Both the position numbers and the translations under genes were made by a program. Source: Nitrosomonadales bacterium (GTDB taxonomy: Bacteria > Pseudomonadota > Gammaproteobacteria > Burkholderiales > Methylophilaceae). Taken from it: DNA of 64,000 bases. The stretch's first letter is position 1. Each line of letters begins with the position of its first letter. The notes beneath the pieces were generated by a model. The model saw only the letters and a list, made by a program, of their open reading frames with translations, did not search any database and was not told the origin of the DNA. The stretch lies in assembly GCA_024642775.1 (NCBI GenBank), contig JAHEAL010000001.1:70130-134129 (forward strand). Direction: 5' to 3'. Shown here piece by piece: positions 40,050 to 50,317 of this stretch.

Positions 40050-40155
40050 GTTGACCATTCACAAATTTTTGTCCATAATTTGTTTGCGTTGATTTGCACC
40101 AGCTTGCTAGCGCATAATTTAATTTAGCTAAACTGAGGATTGCCTGTTTTTAAAC
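40050..40155 (+). promoter_or_regulatory. purF-metZ intergenic region, possible metZ promoter
   Basis: 106 bp without a gene. A weak pair TTGATT (40089-40094) and CATAAT (40113-40118) with an 18-bp spacer could drive metZ. A short palindrome ACAAATTTTTGT lies near the left end but has no T run after it, so I do not call it a terminator. I see no riboswitch-like structure. Confidence 0.3.
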
Positions 40156-41328
40156 ATGCCTAATATGAAAAAAAATACAAAAAATTTTGAAACAGATGCC
40201 GTTCGTGCAGGCATTGAAAGATCTCAATTTGGTGAACATTCAGAAGGATTGTTCTTAACGTCAAGTTTTGTTTTTAAGAATGCTCAGGAGGCGGCTGATC
40301 GTTTTTCAGGAAAAACTGATGGTAATGTCTATAGTAGGTTCACTAATCCCACAGTAAAAAACTTTGAAGACAGGTTGGCGTCGCTTGAAGGAGCGCAGCA
40401 ATGTATTGCAACATCATCAGGAATGTCAGCAATTTTAGCTACCTTTATGGCGCTATGTAAACCCGGCGATCACGTGGTTGCTTCAAAAAGTATTTTTGGA
40501 ACTTCTATTCAGCTTTTTAATAATTTTTTCTCAAAATGGGGTTTACGGGTAACTTATGTTCAGTTATCAGACTTGGAAGCTTGGAAAAATGCTGTTGAAA
40601 AAAATACAAAACTTTTTTTTATAGAGACCCCATCAAACCCGTTAACAGAGATTGTAGATATTCAAAAACTTGCATTAATTTCGAAATCAGCAAAGATTAA
40701 ATTAATTGTCGATAATTGTTTTTGTACGCCAGCAATTCAGAAGCCTTTGGAGCTTGGGGCTGATATTGTAATTCACTCAGCAACCAAATATCTTGATGGT
40801 CAGGGAAGGTGTCTTGGTGGCGCAGTTCTAGGTAAAAAGAATATTATGAAAAATGTATATATTTTTTTAAGAAATTCTGGTGTTACATTGAGTCCATTTA
40901 ATGCATGGATTTTCCTAAAAGGACTGGAGACTCTTCAAATAAGAATGGAGAGACAGTCAGAAAATGCACAAAAACTAGCTTCTTATCTTGAGAGTAGTAA
41001 AAATATTTCTCGGGTTTTTTATCCCGGTTTAAAAAGTCATGCTCAGTTCAGTATCGCAAATAAACAGCAAAAACTTGGAGGCGCAGTTCTATCATTTGAA
41101 GTCAATGGAGGTAAGAAGGCAGCATGGAAATTGATTAATCAAACTAAATTACTTTCTATAACTGCAAATTTAGGTGATACCAAAACCACAATAACTCATC
41201 CTGCAACAACTACTCATTCAAGATTAACTCAAGCTGAAAGAGATGATTCAGGAGTGAGCGATAGTCTTATTCGAATAGCTGTTGGCCTTGAAAATATTGA
41301 AGATATTAAAGCTGATCTTCACATTTAA
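40156..41328 (+). CDS. metZ: O-succinylhomoserine sulfhydrylase
   Basis: PLP enzyme that makes homocysteine directly from O-succinylhomoserine and sulfide. 390 aa. The PLP lysine is in HSATKYLDGQGRCLGGAVLG; the DGQGR form distinguishes MetZ from cystathionine gamma-synthase. ATSSGMSAILATFMAL and YSRFTNPTV are also typical. Two possible starts, ATG 40156 and ATG 40165, differ by three residues and I cannot separate them. The gene consumes the sulfide made by the cys operon in this window. Confidence 0.92.
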   Translation: MPNMKKNTKNFETDAVRAGIERSQFGEHSEGLFLTSSFVFKNAQEAADRFSGKTDGNVYSRFTNPTVKNFEDRLASLEGAQQCIATSSGMSAILATFMALCKPGDHVVASKSIFGTSIQLFNNFFSKWGLRVTYVQLSDLEAWKNAVEKNTKLFFIETPSNPLTEIVDIQKLALISKSAKIKLIVDNCFCTPAIQKPLELGADIVIHSATKYLDGQGRCLGGAVLGKKNIMKNVYIFLRNSGVTLSPFNAWIFLKGLETLQIRMERQSENAQKLASYLESSKNISRVFYPGLKSHAQFSIANKQQKLGGAVLSFEVNGGKKAAWKLINQTKLLSITANLGDTKTTITHPATTTHSRLTQAERDDSGVSDSLIRIAVGLENIEDIKADLHI

Positions 41329-41362
41329 CTTATCACTACTTTAAACACTTTTACCCAGTCAT

Positions 41363-41385
41363 TTAGCGCTAAGCCATGCTAAAAT
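41363..41385 (+). promoter_or_regulatory. Candidate extended -10 promoter and palindrome upstream of gyrA
   Basis: TGCTAAAAT (41377-41385) matches an extended -10 element, about 37 bp before the gyrA start. Immediately upstream is a perfect 10-bp palindrome TTAGCGCTAA (41363-41372), in the -35/spacer zone, which could be a repressor site or chance. No clear -35 hexamer. Confidence 0.45.
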
Positions 41386-41421
41386 AAAGGTAATATTTAT
41401 AATAAAATTTACACAAATTAT

Positions 41422-43983
41422 ATGACTAATTTTGCCAAAGAAACCCTTCCAGTAAGCCTTGAAAATGAAATGAAAAAATCCTACCTTGATTACGCAATGA
41501 GTGTAATTGTTGGTAGAGCATTACCTGATGTCAGAGATGGATTAAAACCAGTTCATAGAAGAGTTTTGTTTGCTATGCATGAATTAAGTAATTCTTATAA
41601 TCGACCATATAAAAAATCTGCCAGAATTGTCGGTGATGTCATCGGTAAATATCACCCACATGGAGATACTGCAGCTTACGATACGATCGTTAGGATGGCT
41701 CAGGATTTTAGTTTACGTTATATGTTGGTTGATGGACAAGGTAACTTTGGTTCAATTGACGGAGATAATGCCGCTGCAATGCGATATACCGAAATTAGGA
41801 TGTCTAAAATCTCTCATGAACTTTTAGCTGATATAGACAAAGATACAGTAGATTTTGGCCCAAATTATGATGGCTCCGAAAATGAACCCCTGATTATGCC
41901 CGCAAAGATTCCTAATTTATTAATCAACGGTAGCTCAGGAATTGCTGTTGGTATGGCAACCAATATTCCACCTCATAATCTATCTGAAGTAATTGATGCT
42001 TGTGTGGAAATTCTAAAAAATCCATCTATCTCTATTGATGAATTAGTAAATTTTATTCCAGGGCCTGATTTTCCTACGGCTGCAATAATCCATGGAAATT
42101 CAGGTATCAAAGAAGGATATCGCACTGGTAGGGGTAGGGTTGTGATGAGGGCTCGTACGCATTTTGAAGAGGCTGATAAAGGTAAAAGAGAAGTTATTAT
42201 TATTGATGAACTACCTTATCAAGTTAACAAGAAGAACCTACTGGAAAAAATTGCAGAACTTGTGAACGATAAAAAGCTTGAGGGAATATCTGACCTTAGA
42301 GATGAATCAGATAAATCTGGGATGCGAGTTGTTATTGAGCTTAAAAGAGGTGAGATTCCTGATGTTGTTTTAAACAATTTGTATAAACAAACTCAGCTTC
42401 AAGACTCATTTGGTATCAATATGGTAGCCTTAATTGATGGACAACCAAAATTATTAAATCTCAAGCAAGTTCTTGATGCTTTCTTGAATCATAGAAGGGA
42501 AGTAATCACACGAAGAACAGTTTTTGAGCTTAAAAAGGCGAGAGATAGAGGTCATGTTCTTGAAGGCCTTGCTGTTGCTTTAGAAAATGTTGATGAAATG
42601 ATAAGAATTATAAAATCATCACCCTCTCCAGTTGAGGCACGGAATGAGCTCATGAAAAGAGATTGGAGTTCTAAGGTCGTCACTGCGATGCTTTCAAAAG
42701 ATAATGCCGCTCTATATCAGCCTGAAGGATTGTTAGCTATTTATGGTTTAAAAGATAGTGGATACAAACTTTCAGATTCTCAAGCGCAAGAAATTTTACA
42801 AATGAGGTTGCAAAGACTCACTGGTCTTGAGCAAGATAAAATTGTAAATGAGTATAAGGAAGTGATGGAAGTCATAACAGATCTTATTGACATCCTTAAC
42901 AAGCCTGACCGAGTAACAACGATGATTCGCGAAGAGTTAATCGAAATAAAAGAATCTTATGGGGACCCCCGAAGAAGTGAGATTGTTGAAAATGCTGAAG
43001 ATCTTTCCATTGAGGATTTAATCGCCCCCCAAGATATGGTGGTAACTTTATCCCACACAGGATATATTAAGGCTCAGGTTCTGGATGACTATAGAGCACA
43101 AAAAAGAGGAGGCCGAGGTAAACAAGCAACTGCTACTAAAGACGATGATTTTATTGATCAAATGTTTGTGGCTAACTCTCACGACAACATTCTTTGTTTC
43201 TCTAGTAGAGGACAAGTTTATTGGCTAAAAGTCTACGAAGTGCCACAAGGAAGTAGAATTAGTCGTGGCAAGCCAATAGTGAATCTATTTCCTTTAATGC
43301 CTGGTGAAAAAATCAATGCAATATTGACAGTTAAAGAATTTGTGGATAATGAATTTATATTTATGGCTACGGCAAAAGGTACCGTTAAGAAAACACCATT
43401 ATCAGATTTTTCTAATCCAAGAAAATCAGGAATTATCTCAATAAAACTGGACAACGGAGATTACTTAATAGGTGCAGCAATAACTAAAGGTGAAAATGAT
43501 GTCGTATTGGTCGCAAATAATGGAAAAGCCGTATGGTTTGGTGAGTCTGATGTGCGAAGCATGGGAAGAAATGCTCGCGGAGTAAGAGGCATGAAACTTG
43601 GTGATGGATCAGAAGTTTTATCATTACTAATAGCTGAGAGTGATACACAGTCTGTTTTGGTCGCGACTGAAAATGGATATGGCAAAAGAACTCAGTTATC
43701 TGAATTTAGGAGATCGGGCAGGGGGACGCAGGGGGTTAAAGCCATTCAAGTGAGTGATAGAAACGGAAGCGTTGTGGGAGCAAAACTTGTAGGTGACCAT
43801 GATGAGATTATGTTGATTACAACGGGTGGTGTGCTTATAAGAACCCGAGTTTCTGAAATAAGGGAATTAGGTAGAGCAACACAGGGCGTGACTTTAATTA
43901 ATTTAGGTAAGGATGAGAAATTAAGGGGATTAGAGAAAGTCGCTGAAAGTGAACATGATGAAGATGAAGTGGACGCTAATTAA
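41422..43983 (+). CDS. gyrA: DNA gyrase subunit A
   Basis: Breaks and rejoins DNA in the A2B2 gyrase that introduces negative supercoils. 853 aa. The catalytic tyrosine is Y122 in [11 protein letters not shown], and the QRDR region reads [10 protein letters not shown] with Thr at position 83 and Asp at 87 (E. coli has Ser83; Pseudomonas aeruginosa has Thr83 as wild type). The C-terminal wrapping domain begins with a GyrA box (QKRGGRGKQ), which separates it from ParC. The acidic tail [10 protein letters not shown] is typical. Its stop overlaps the serC start by 1 nt. Confidence 0.98.
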   Translation: MTNFAKETLPVSLENEMKKSYLDYAMSVIVGRALPDVRDGLKPVHRRVLFAMHELSNSYNRPYKKSARIVGDVIGKYHPHGDTAAYDTIVRMAQDFSLRYMLVDGQGNFGSIDGDNAAAMRYTEIRMSKISHELLADIDKDTVDFGPNYDGSENEPLIMPAKIPNLLINGSSGIAVGMATNIPPHNLSEVIDACVEILKNPSISIDELVNFIPGPDFPTAAIIHGNSGIKEGYRTGRGRVVMRARTHFEEADKGKREVIIIDELPYQVNKKNLLEKIAELVNDKKLEGISDLRDESDKSGMRVVIELKRGEIPDVVLNNLYKQTQLQDSFGINMVALIDGQPKLLNLKQVLDAFLNHRREVITRRTVFELKKARDRGHVLEGLAVALENVDEMIRIIKSSPSPVEARNELMKRDWSSKVVTAMLSKDNAALYQPEGLLAIYGLKDSGYKLSDSQAQEILQMRLQRLTGLEQDKIVNEYKEVMEVITDLIDILNKPDRVTTMIREELIEIKESYGDPRRSEIVENAEDLSIEDLIAPQDMVVTLSHTGYIKAQVLDDYRAQKRGGRGKQATATKDDDFIDQMFVANSHDNILCFSSRGQVYWLKVYEVPQGSRISRGKPIVNLFPLMPGEKINAILTVKEFVDNEFIFMATAKGTVKKTPLSDFSNPRKSGIISIKLDNGDYLIGAAITKGENDVVLVANNGKAVWFGESDVRSMGRNARGVRGMKLGDGSEVLSLLIAESDTQSVLVATENGYGKRTQLSEFRRSGRGTQGVKAIQVSDRNGSVVGAKLVGDHDEIMLITTGGVLIRTRVSEIRELGRATQGVTLINLGKDEKLRGLEKVAESEHDEDEVDAN

Positions 43984-45077
43984 TGATAAGCAAACCTTAT
44001 CCCTGTCAATTTAACTTTTCAGCAGGTCCAGCCATGCTTCCAAAAGAGGTAATGGAAAAAGCTAAGGATGAATTTTTGAATTGGAATGATACCGGTATGT
44101 CTGTTTTAGAAATGTCACATCGTGGCAAAGAATACATGAGTATTTTTAAGAAAACAGAAGAAAATCTAAGAGAACTATTCAATATTCCAAACAACTATAA
44201 AATTTTATTTCTTCAGGGTGGGGCGATTACACAAAATTTTATGGTCCCAATGAATCTTATTCAAGGTGAGGATGCATCGTATATTGTTTCTGGATATTGG
44301 TCTAAAAGAACCTTTAACGACGCTCAAGTTTTTGGCAACATAAACTTAGCCGCATCATCTGAATCTGACAATTATTTAACAGCTCCGAAATATGAAGATT
44401 GGAATTTCTCTCCTACTGACAAATATATTCATTTTTGTTTAAATGAAACAATTCATGGAGTTGAATATTTTGAGGATCCAAATATTGAAAATGTTCCAAT
44501 TGTGGTTGATATGTCTTCAACAATATTATCAAGGCAAGTTGATGTTGCAAAATATGGAGTTATTTATGCAGGGGCGCAAAAAAATATTGGTCCGTCTGGT
44601 TTAACGCTTGTAATTGTTAGAGATGATCTTATTGGATACTCACAAAAAGAGACTCCTACTACATTCAATTGGAAGATTCAGTCAGAAAACGACTCTATGA
44701 TAAATACCCCTTCAACATACAGTATATATATGGCTGGTTTGGTATTTAATTGGTTACTTGATATGGGCGGCTTGGATGTAATTGAGAAAAAAAATATTCA
44801 AAAATCAAAAATGTTATATGATTTTATCGACAATTCTGAATTTTATTATAATGAGATTAATAAATCTAATCGCTCTCGAATGAATGTTCCATTCAGAATG
44901 ATTAAGGATGAACTGACTATGAAGTTTGTTGAAGATGCAGAATTGGCGGGTTTGTATCAAATAAAAGGTCATAGGCTAGTTGGTGGCTTAAGAGCATCCA
45001 TTTATAATGCTATGCCTATTGAAGGTGTTGAAGCTTTAATAAATTTTATGATGGATTTTGAGTTAAAAAATAAATGA
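43983..45077 (+). CDS. serC: Phosphoserine aminotransferase
   Basis: Converts 3-phosphohydroxypyruvate to phosphoserine and also serves pyridoxal phosphate synthesis. 364 aa. FNFSAGPAMLP at the N terminus, SVLEMSHRGKEY, and the PLP lysine in YAGAQKNIGPSGLT. The gyrA-serC-pheA-hisC-aroG order is conserved in betaproteobacteria. It overlaps gyrA by 1 nt and pheA by 4 nt. Confidence 0.97.
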   Translation: MISKPYPCQFNFSAGPAMLPKEVMEKAKDEFLNWNDTGMSVLEMSHRGKEYMSIFKKTEENLRELFNIPNNYKILFLQGGAITQNFMVPMNLIQGEDASYIVSGYWSKRTFNDAQVFGNINLAASSESDNYLTAPKYEDWNFSPTDKYIHFCLNETIHGVEYFEDPNIENVPIVVDMSSTILSRQVDVAKYGVIYAGAQKNIGPSGLTLVIVRDDLIGYSQKETPTTFNWKIQSENDSMINTPSTYSIYMAGLVFNWLLDMGGLDVIEKKNIQKSKMLYDFIDNSEFYYNEINKSNRSRMNVPFRMIKDELTMKFVEDAELAGLYQIKGHRLVGGLRASIYNAMPIEGVEALINFMMDFELKNK

Positions 45078-46132
45078 GTAAACTAATAAAATTAAGAGAT
45101 GCTATTGACAGTATTGATAAAAAAATACTTGATTTAGTATCTAAAAGAGCAAAATGTGCCAAAGAAATTGGTTTCCTAAAAAAAGATGGAGTGGTTTACA
45201 AGCCTGAAAGAGAGGCTCAAATTTATCAGAAACTCATTACGCTGAATAGCGGGCCCTTGTCTAATGAAAGCATAAGGTCAATTTTCTCCTCCGTAATTTC
45301 AAATTGCCGAGCATTAGAAAAAAAATTAACTGTAAGCTTTTTAGGCCCATTAGGAACATTTAGTGAAGAAGCAACGATAAAAAAATTTGGAGAAAATATT
45401 GACTTTCTTCCGACCACAAGTATCGATGAAGTTTTCAATAATGTAATCTCAGAAGAGAGCCAATATGGGGTTGTGCCAGTCGAAAACTCAACAGAAGGGG
45501 CCGTTAGTAGAACATTAGATCTTCTGCTTAGCTCTGATCTAAAGATATCGGGTGAAATCATCCTACCTGTTCATCATAACCTTCTGACTAACGCTTCATC
45601 ATTGAAATCAATAAAGAAAATTTATGCCCACGGTCAGTCGCTCGCACAATGTCATAATTGGATTTTAAATAATCTACCACACGTTGAAACACACGCGACT
45701 TTAAGTAATGCTGAGGGAGCAAGAATAGCTAAAAACGAAAAGGGTGCCGCAGCTATTGCTAGTATTAGAGCATCCAAGCTATTTAAATTAAAACCACTAA
45801 AGCTTAATATTGAAGATGAAAAAAATAATACTACCCGATTCTTAGTCTTAACTACTGACAACAATAAAAGAAGTGGAAATGATAAAACATCTATAGTTGT
45901 TGCTACTAAAAATAAGCCGGGTGCCATTGCTGATTTGGTCGGGCCATTTGCCAAACATAAAGTGAGTATGACTAAATTAGAATCTAGGCCTTCAAAAATT
46001 GGTATGTGGGAATATGTATTTTTCATTGATATTGAAGGTCATTGGGATGATCCAAAAGTCCAAAAATCGATTGCAGAGGTTGAATCAAAAGCAAGCTTCT
46101 TAAAGCATCTTGGATCTTATCCAAAATACTAA
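45074..46132 (+). CDS. pheA: Chorismate mutase / prephenate dehydratase (P-protein)
   Basis: Bifunctional enzyme of phenylalanine synthesis. 352 aa: chorismate mutase (about 1-88, LRDAIDSIDKKILDLVSKRA), prephenate dehydratase (about 90-268, FLGPLGTFSEEA and the catalytic NTTRFLVL), and an ACT regulatory domain (from about 275, with KLESRPSKIGMWEY). The ESRP motif in the ACT domain is the phenylalanine site of feedback inhibition, so inhibition by phenylalanine is likely. Confidence 0.97.
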   Translation: MSKLIKLRDAIDSIDKKILDLVSKRAKCAKEIGFLKKDGVVYKPEREAQIYQKLITLNSGPLSNESIRSIFSSVISNCRALEKKLTVSFLGPLGTFSEEATIKKFGENIDFLPTTSIDEVFNNVISEESQYGVVPVENSTEGAVSRTLDLLLSSDLKISGEIILPVHHNLLTNASSLKSIKKIYAHGQSLAQCHNWILNNLPHVETHATLSNAEGARIAKNEKGAAAIASIRASKLFKLKPLKLNIEDEKNNTTRFLVLTTDNNKRSGNDKTSIVVATKNKPGAIADLVGPFAKHKVSMTKLESRPSKIGMWEYVFFIDIEGHWDDPKVQKSIAEVESKASFLKHLGSYPKY

Positions 46133-46134
46133 AT

Positions 46135-47241
46135 ATGTCGATTTCTTTTTTAAAAAATCTTGAACAGATTATGCCTTATGTTGGAGGCATGCCAATTGAA
46201 GAGCTTTCAAGAAAAATAGGTATTTCAGAAAATAATATCATTAAACTTGCATCCAATGAAAACCCCTACGGTATAAGCCCGAAAACAAAAAAAGCAATAC
46301 AGGATTTTATTGATTTTAACTTATATCCAGATGGATCAGGTTACGAGTTAATCAAAACTATTTCAAAAAAATTTAACTTAGATCCTGAACAGGTAGTGCT
46401 AGGTAATGGTTCTAATGACATTTTAGAGCTTGCTGCAAGAATAGTTGTTAGTAAAAATTCTGAAATCATGTTTTCTGAGCATGCCTTTGCAGTATACAAT
46501 CTGGTTGCCAAGAGTATTGGTGCTCAAGAAAACATAATTCCATCTAAAAACTATGCCCACGATTTATTGGCTTTTGAAAAGCATATAAGTAAAAACACAA
46601 AATTAATATTTATAGCAAATCCTAATAATCCAACAGGTACTTATATCAATAAAAATGATTTGTATAGATTTATATCAAAAGTTCCATCAGAAGTTTTAAT
46701 CGTTTTGGATGAAGCTTATGATGAGTATCTCGATGAGGAGGATAAGTCAGAAGCTTTGAAATGGGTTAAAGATTTCAATAACCTGTTGGTAAGCAGAAGT
46801 TTCTCCAAAGCCTATGGCTTAGCATCTTTAAGAATAGGTTATGGAATTTCATCAAAAGCCGTTATTGAAATGATTAATCGAGTTAGACAGCCATTTAATG
46901 CTAATTCTATTGCTCAGGTTGCAGCAAATGCAGCAATAAAAGATAGTCCATTTGTTGAAATGTCTTATGAAAAAAACAAAGAACAAAAATTATTCATGGA
47001 GAATGCTTTTAAATCCCTTAATATTGATTTTATTAAAAGTTATGGAAATTTTATAAGTTTCCAGCTAGGCTCTGCGGATGAAGCAGTAGAGTGTTATGAA
47101 TATTTATTAAAAAAAGGTATCATACTACGTCCGATTTCAAATTATGGGATGCCAAAATTTTTGAGAGTAAGTATAGGAACACCAAAAGAAAATAAAACTT
47201 TTATAGAAGTATTGTCGGAATTTTTAGGAAAAAATAAATGA
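46135..47241 (+). CDS. hisC: Histidinol-phosphate aminotransferase
   Basis: Class-I/II PLP aminotransferase of 368 aa. LASNENPYGISPKTKKAI, GNGSNDILELAAR, ANPNNPTGTYI, LDEAYDEYL and the PLP lysine in SRSFSKAYGLASLRIGY are visible. Its place among aromatic pathway genes suggests it also accepts phenylpyruvate or hydroxyphenylpyruvate, as many HisC2-type enzymes do; that is inference from context. It overlaps the DAHP synthase gene by 4 nt. Confidence 0.93.
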   Translation: MSISFLKNLEQIMPYVGGMPIEELSRKIGISENNIIKLASNENPYGISPKTKKAIQDFIDFNLYPDGSGYELIKTISKKFNLDPEQVVLGNGSNDILELAARIVVSKNSEIMFSEHAFAVYNLVAKSIGAQENIIPSKNYAHDLLAFEKHISKNTKLIFIANPNNPTGTYINKNDLYRFISKVPSEVLIVLDEAYDEYLDEEDKSEALKWVKDFNNLLVSRSFSKAYGLASLRIGYGISSKAVIEMINRVRQPFNANSIAQVAANAAIKDSPFVEMSYEKNKEQKLFMENAFKSLNIDFIKSYGNFISFQLGSADEAVECYEYLLKKGIILRPISNYGMPKFLRVSIGTPKENKTFIEVLSEFLGKNK

Positions 47242-48254
47242 TTATAGTTATGGATAAATCTGCTACAGAATTGCAGATTGAGAATGTTATCAGCAAAATT
47301 AAAGACAAAGGCCTTGATGCTTCTGTATCTAAAGGTATAGAAAAAACTGTTATTGGTGCAATTGGTGATGAAAGAGTTCTAGACCCTGAACTTTTAGAAT
47401 CCTTACCTGGAGTCCAACAGGCTTTACATATTGTTAAACCCTATAAAATAGTTGCTAGAGAGTGGCACAAGGAAGACACTATAATCAATATTGGAGGTCA
47501 TCTATTAGGCGGAGAAAATATCCAAGTAATATCCGGTCCTTGTTCTGTTGAAACACCAGACCAAATGAAAAATTCAGCAGAAGCTGTCAAGGCAGCTGGT
47601 GTAAGACTAATGCGTGGCGGTGCATTCAAGCCAAGAACAAGTCCTTATTCTTTTCAAGGTGTTGGTTTTGATGGGCTTGATATGTTTAAAGAAGCTGCCA
47701 GTAAAGAGAATTTGCCAATTGTCACTGAATTATTAGATGTCCGCCACTTGGACACTTTCCTGAAAAAAGGTGTTGATGTAATTCAAATCGGTACAAGAAA
47801 TATGCAAAATTTTGAGTTACTGAAGGAAGTAGGAAAGATTCATGTTCCAGTAATTTTAAAAAGGGGTTTGTCAGCCACTATCTCAGAATGGTTAATGGCT
47901 GCAGAATATATAGCCTCTGGTGGTAATCATAATATTATTTTCTGTGAAAGAGGTATAAGAACTTTTGAAACAGCTTACCGAAATGTAATGGATGTTACTG
48001 CAGTTCCAGTCTTAAAAAGAGAAACCCATCTACCCGTTATTATCGATCCATCTCATGCTGGAGGTAAAGCCTGGATGGTTCCGTCTTTGGCAAGAGCGGC
48101 GATTGCTGCAGGAGCCGACGGACTTCTTGTTGAAATGCATCCAACTCCATGCGAGGCTTGGTGTGATGCTGATCAGGCGATCGATCCAACTGAGCTGAAG
48201 AATTTAATGGCTGAACTTTCTCAAATTGCATCAATCTTGAATCGTAAGATTTAA
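47238..48254 (+). CDS. aroF: DAHP synthase, type I-beta, with N-terminal regulatory domain
   Basis: 3-Deoxy-7-phosphoheptulonate synthase, the entry to the shikimate pathway. 338 aa. Residues 1-70 form the ferredoxin-like regulatory domain seen in Thermotoga and TIGR01361 members (MIIVMDKSATELQIENVISK onward); the barrel follows with SGPCSVETPDQM, RGGAFKPRTSPYSFQG, DVIQIGTRNMQNFELL and IIDPSHAGGK. This family is unlike E. coli AroF/G/H, so the gene symbol is nominal. The N-terminal domain implies feedback control by an aromatic amino acid. It is the last gene of the gyrA run. Confidence 0.93.
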   Translation: MIIVMDKSATELQIENVISKIKDKGLDASVSKGIEKTVIGAIGDERVLDPELLESLPGVQQALHIVKPYKIVAREWHKEDTIINIGGHLLGGENIQVISGPCSVETPDQMKNSAEAVKAAGVRLMRGGAFKPRTSPYSFQGVGFDGLDMFKEAASKENLPIVTELLDVRHLDTFLKKGVDVIQIGTRNMQNFELLKEVGKIHVPVILKRGLSATISEWLMAAEYIASGGNHNIIFCERGIRTFETAYRNVMDVTAVPVLKRETHLPVIIDPSHAGGKAWMVPSLARAAIAAGADGLLVEMHPTPCEAWCDADQAIDPTELKNLMAELSQIASILNRKI

Positions 48255-48259
48255 TTTAA

Positions 48260-48284
48260 CTCATGAATTCCATGAGTTTTCTTT
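48260..48284 (+). terminator. Intrinsic terminator after the DAHP synthase gene
   Basis: An inverted repeat CTCATG / CATGAG with a 5-nt loop AATTC (48260-48276), extendable by two A-T pairs, followed by TTTTCTTT. The stem is AT-moderate, so strength is uncertain, but it sits 6 bp after the stop and before the pqq promoter region. Confidence 0.6.
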
Positions 48285-48302
48285 GCATATTTTTGCTTTA
48301 GC

Positions 48303-48308
48303 TATAAT
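48303..48308 (+). promoter_or_regulatory. Candidate -10 element of pqqBCDE
   Basis: A perfect TATAAT 44 bp before the pqqB start. A TTGCAT lies upstream but at 14 bp, shorter than ideal. A second possible -10 (CATAAT, 48322-48327) lies closer to the gene. AAGGGG about 8 nt before the ATG is a good ribosome-binding site. Confidence 0.45.
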
Positions 48309-48311
48309 CAC

Positions 48312-48327
48312 AACATTCCTTCATAAT
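48312..48327 (+). repeat. 16-nt motif, copy 1 (upstream of pqqB)
   Basis: AACATTCCTTCATAAT. The same sequence with one change occurs at 51501-51516, immediately before the transporter gene that follows pqqE. Both contain a -10-like hexamer at their 3' end, so this may be a shared promoter or operator. Confidence 0.5.
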
Positions 48328-48352
48328 CAATTCTCTTAATTAAGGGGTAGTT

Positions 48353-49267
48353 ATGCATATAAGAGTTCTAGGATCTGGTGCTGGGGGAGGCTTTCCTCAG
48401 TGGAATTGTAATTGTGAAAACTGTAAGGGACTAAGGCAACATAATATTAAATCTTCAGCAAGAACGCAGTCATCTATTACTGTAAGTAGTAATGGTGAAG
48501 ATTGGATTTTGTTTAATGCTTCTCCAGATATTCGTGCTCAAATTGAATCATTCCCACCTTTACAACCTGCCCGTAAAATTAGAGACACTGGTATTGCGTC
48601 CATAATTATATGTGATGGACAAATCGATCATACAACTGGATTACTTATATTAAGAGAACACGATAAACCATGGGACATATATTGTACCCAATCTGTTTAT
48701 GAGGACATGACAACAGGATTTCCCATATTTAATATCTTGGGTCATTTTAGAGGTGTGAATTGGCATGAAGTTAAGACGGACCTAAAATCTTTTGAGATAC
48801 CTAAAGCTGACGATCTTGAATTTACAGCAGTTCCTCTCAAAAGCGAGGCTCCACCATATTCACCTCACAGACATAACACTGTTCCAGGAGACAACGTAGG
48901 TTATAGAGTTAGAGATAAGAAGACAGGAAAAAATCTCTTTTATGCACCTGGCTTAGGTGTTATTGAAGATCATGTATATGATTTCATGAAAGATGCCGAT
49001 GTGATTCTGGTCGATGGAACGGTATGGACTAACGATGAGATGTCACGATATGGTATCAATGATAAATTAGCTAGCGAGATGGGCCATTTAGATCAATCGA
49101 GCAAAGGAGGAATAGTGGATACACTTACCTCTTTAACAAAGCCAAGGAAAATACTCATTCATATCAACAATACGAATCCAATTTTAAGAGAAGACTCACC
49201 GGAAAGGCAAGTGTTGAATTCTCATGGTATTGAAGTGTCCTATGATGGTATGGATATTATAATTTAG
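48353..49267 (+). CDS. pqqB: PQQ biosynthesis protein PqqB
   Basis: A metallo-beta-lactamase-fold protein of 304 aa that hydroxylates the Glu-Tyr crosslinked intermediate in pyrroloquinoline quinone synthesis. [20 protein letters not shown] near the N terminus (with the CxCxxC zinc site) and [16 protein letters not shown] are diagnostic. First gene of pqqBCDE; pqqA is not in its usual place upstream. pqqC starts 19 bp after the stop. Confidence 0.97.
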   Translation: MHIRVLGSGAGGGFPQWNCNCENCKGLRQHNIKSSARTQSSITVSSNGEDWILFNASPDIRAQIESFPPLQPARKIRDTGIASIIICDGQIDHTTGLLILREHDKPWDIYCTQSVYEDMTTGFPIFNILGHFRGVNWHEVKTDLKSFEIPKADDLEFTAVPLKSEAPPYSPHRHNTVPGDNVGYRVRDKKTGKNLFYAPGLGVIEDHVYDFMKDADVILVDGTVWTNDEMSRYGINDKLASEMGHLDQSSKGGIVDTLTSLTKPRKILIHINNTNPILREDSPERQVLNSHGIEVSYDGMDIII

Positions 49268-49286
49268 TTACAGAAAGGTAAACAAA

Positions 49287-50024
49287 ATGACGGCACCATG
49301 GTCAAGAAAAGAATTTGAGGAAAAATTAAGAACCAAAGGGCAGGGTTATCATATCTACCACCCTTTTCATGTTGCAATGTATGAGGGTAAGTTATCAAAA
49401 GAGCAACTTCAAGCCTGGGTCCTAAATCGTTTTTATTATCAAATTGGTATACCAATGAAAGATGCATCAATTTTATCTAATTGCGATGATGTTGAGGTAA
49501 GAAAGCAGTGGATTGTAAGAATCATTGACCATGATGGAACTCCTGAAGACCCTTATGGTGGAATTGAGGCTTGGGTTGAGCTTGGTAAGGCGGTAGGATT
49601 AACTAGAGAAGACGTTACTTCTTTAAAACACGTTTCTCCAGGTGTTAAGTTTGCAGTAGATGCCTACATAAATTTTTGCAAACAAAGGCCTTGGCAAGAG
49701 TCAGTCTGCTCATCCCTAACAGAATTATTTGCCCCTCATATCCATCAACAAAGGATTAGTTCGTGGCCTGAAATGTACCCATGGGTAGACGAAAGTGGGC
49801 TTAAGTATTTCAAAAAGAGATTAACTGAAGCAAGAAGAGATGTGGAGCAGGGTTTGCATGTGACCCTTGACTATTTCAGCCAATCAAGAGAAATGCAGGA
49901 AAAGGCTTTAGAAATATTGCAATTTAAACTTAATATTTTGTGGGTAATTGCTGACTCAATAATGCTTCAATCTACCAAAGTAACCACTGATGGCGTGGAT
50001 TACTTAAAACAGCCGGTTTATTAA
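49287..50024 (+). CDS. pqqC: PQQ synthase PqqC
   Basis: Cofactor-free oxidase that closes the ring and performs the final eight-electron oxidation to PQQ. 245 aa, heme-oxygenase-like fold. [53 protein letters not shown] and [19 protein letters not shown] retain the active-site His and Tyr residues. AGAAAGG precedes the ATG. Confidence 0.97.
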   Translation: MTAPWSRKEFEEKLRTKGQGYHIYHPFHVAMYEGKLSKEQLQAWVLNRFYYQIGIPMKDASILSNCDDVEVRKQWIVRIIDHDGTPEDPYGGIEAWVELGKAVGLTREDVTSLKHVSPGVKFAVDAYINFCKQRPWQESVCSSLTELFAPHIHQQRISSWPEMYPWVDESGLKYFKKRLTEARRDVEQGLHVTLDYFSQSREMQEKALEILQFKLNILWVIADSIMLQSTKVTTDGVDYLKQPVY

Positions 50025-50025
50025 G

Positions 50026-50307
50026 ATGACTCAAAAAATTAATAATGCCGATGTTTATAAGATTGCTGCTCATCATAGATTTCAGTGGGAAGAGGCTCAA
50101 AATTGCTATGTAATTTTATTTCCTGAGGGAATGGTAAAACTGAATCCAAGTGGTGGTGAAATTTTAAGTTTAGTAAATGGAGAGAATGCGGTAGCAGATA
50201 TTATTAGCTCTCTTAACGAAAAGTTTAAAGATGCAGGTGACATATCTAATGACATTATTTCAATGTTTGAATTTGCGCTTGAAAAAGCATGGATAACAAA
50301 AATTTAA
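50026..50307 (+). CDS. pqqD: PQQ peptide chaperone PqqD
   Basis: A 93-aa winged-helix RRE-type protein that binds the PqqA precursor and presents it to PqqE. HHRFQWEEAQNCYVILFPEGMVKLN and the LNPSGGEILSLVNGENAVADI stretch match the family. It is a separate gene, 1 bp after pqqC and 10 bp before pqqE, not fused to either. Confidence 0.94.
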   Translation: MTQKINNADVYKIAAHHRFQWEEAQNCYVILFPEGMVKLNPSGGEILSLVNGENAVADIISSLNEKFKDAGDISNDIISMFEFALEKAWITKI

Positions 50308-50317
50308 AAGGACAATT

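Noticed and set aside
40062-40076. Short palindrome ACAAATTTTTGT after purF
   Set aside because: The stem is short and A/T only and lacks a following T tract; likely chance in AT-rich DNA.
41656-41691. Thr at GyrA position 83 as a possible quinolone-resistance change
   Set aside because: Thr83 is wild type in several proteobacteria, including Pseudomonas aeruginosa, so it is not evidence of acquired resistance.
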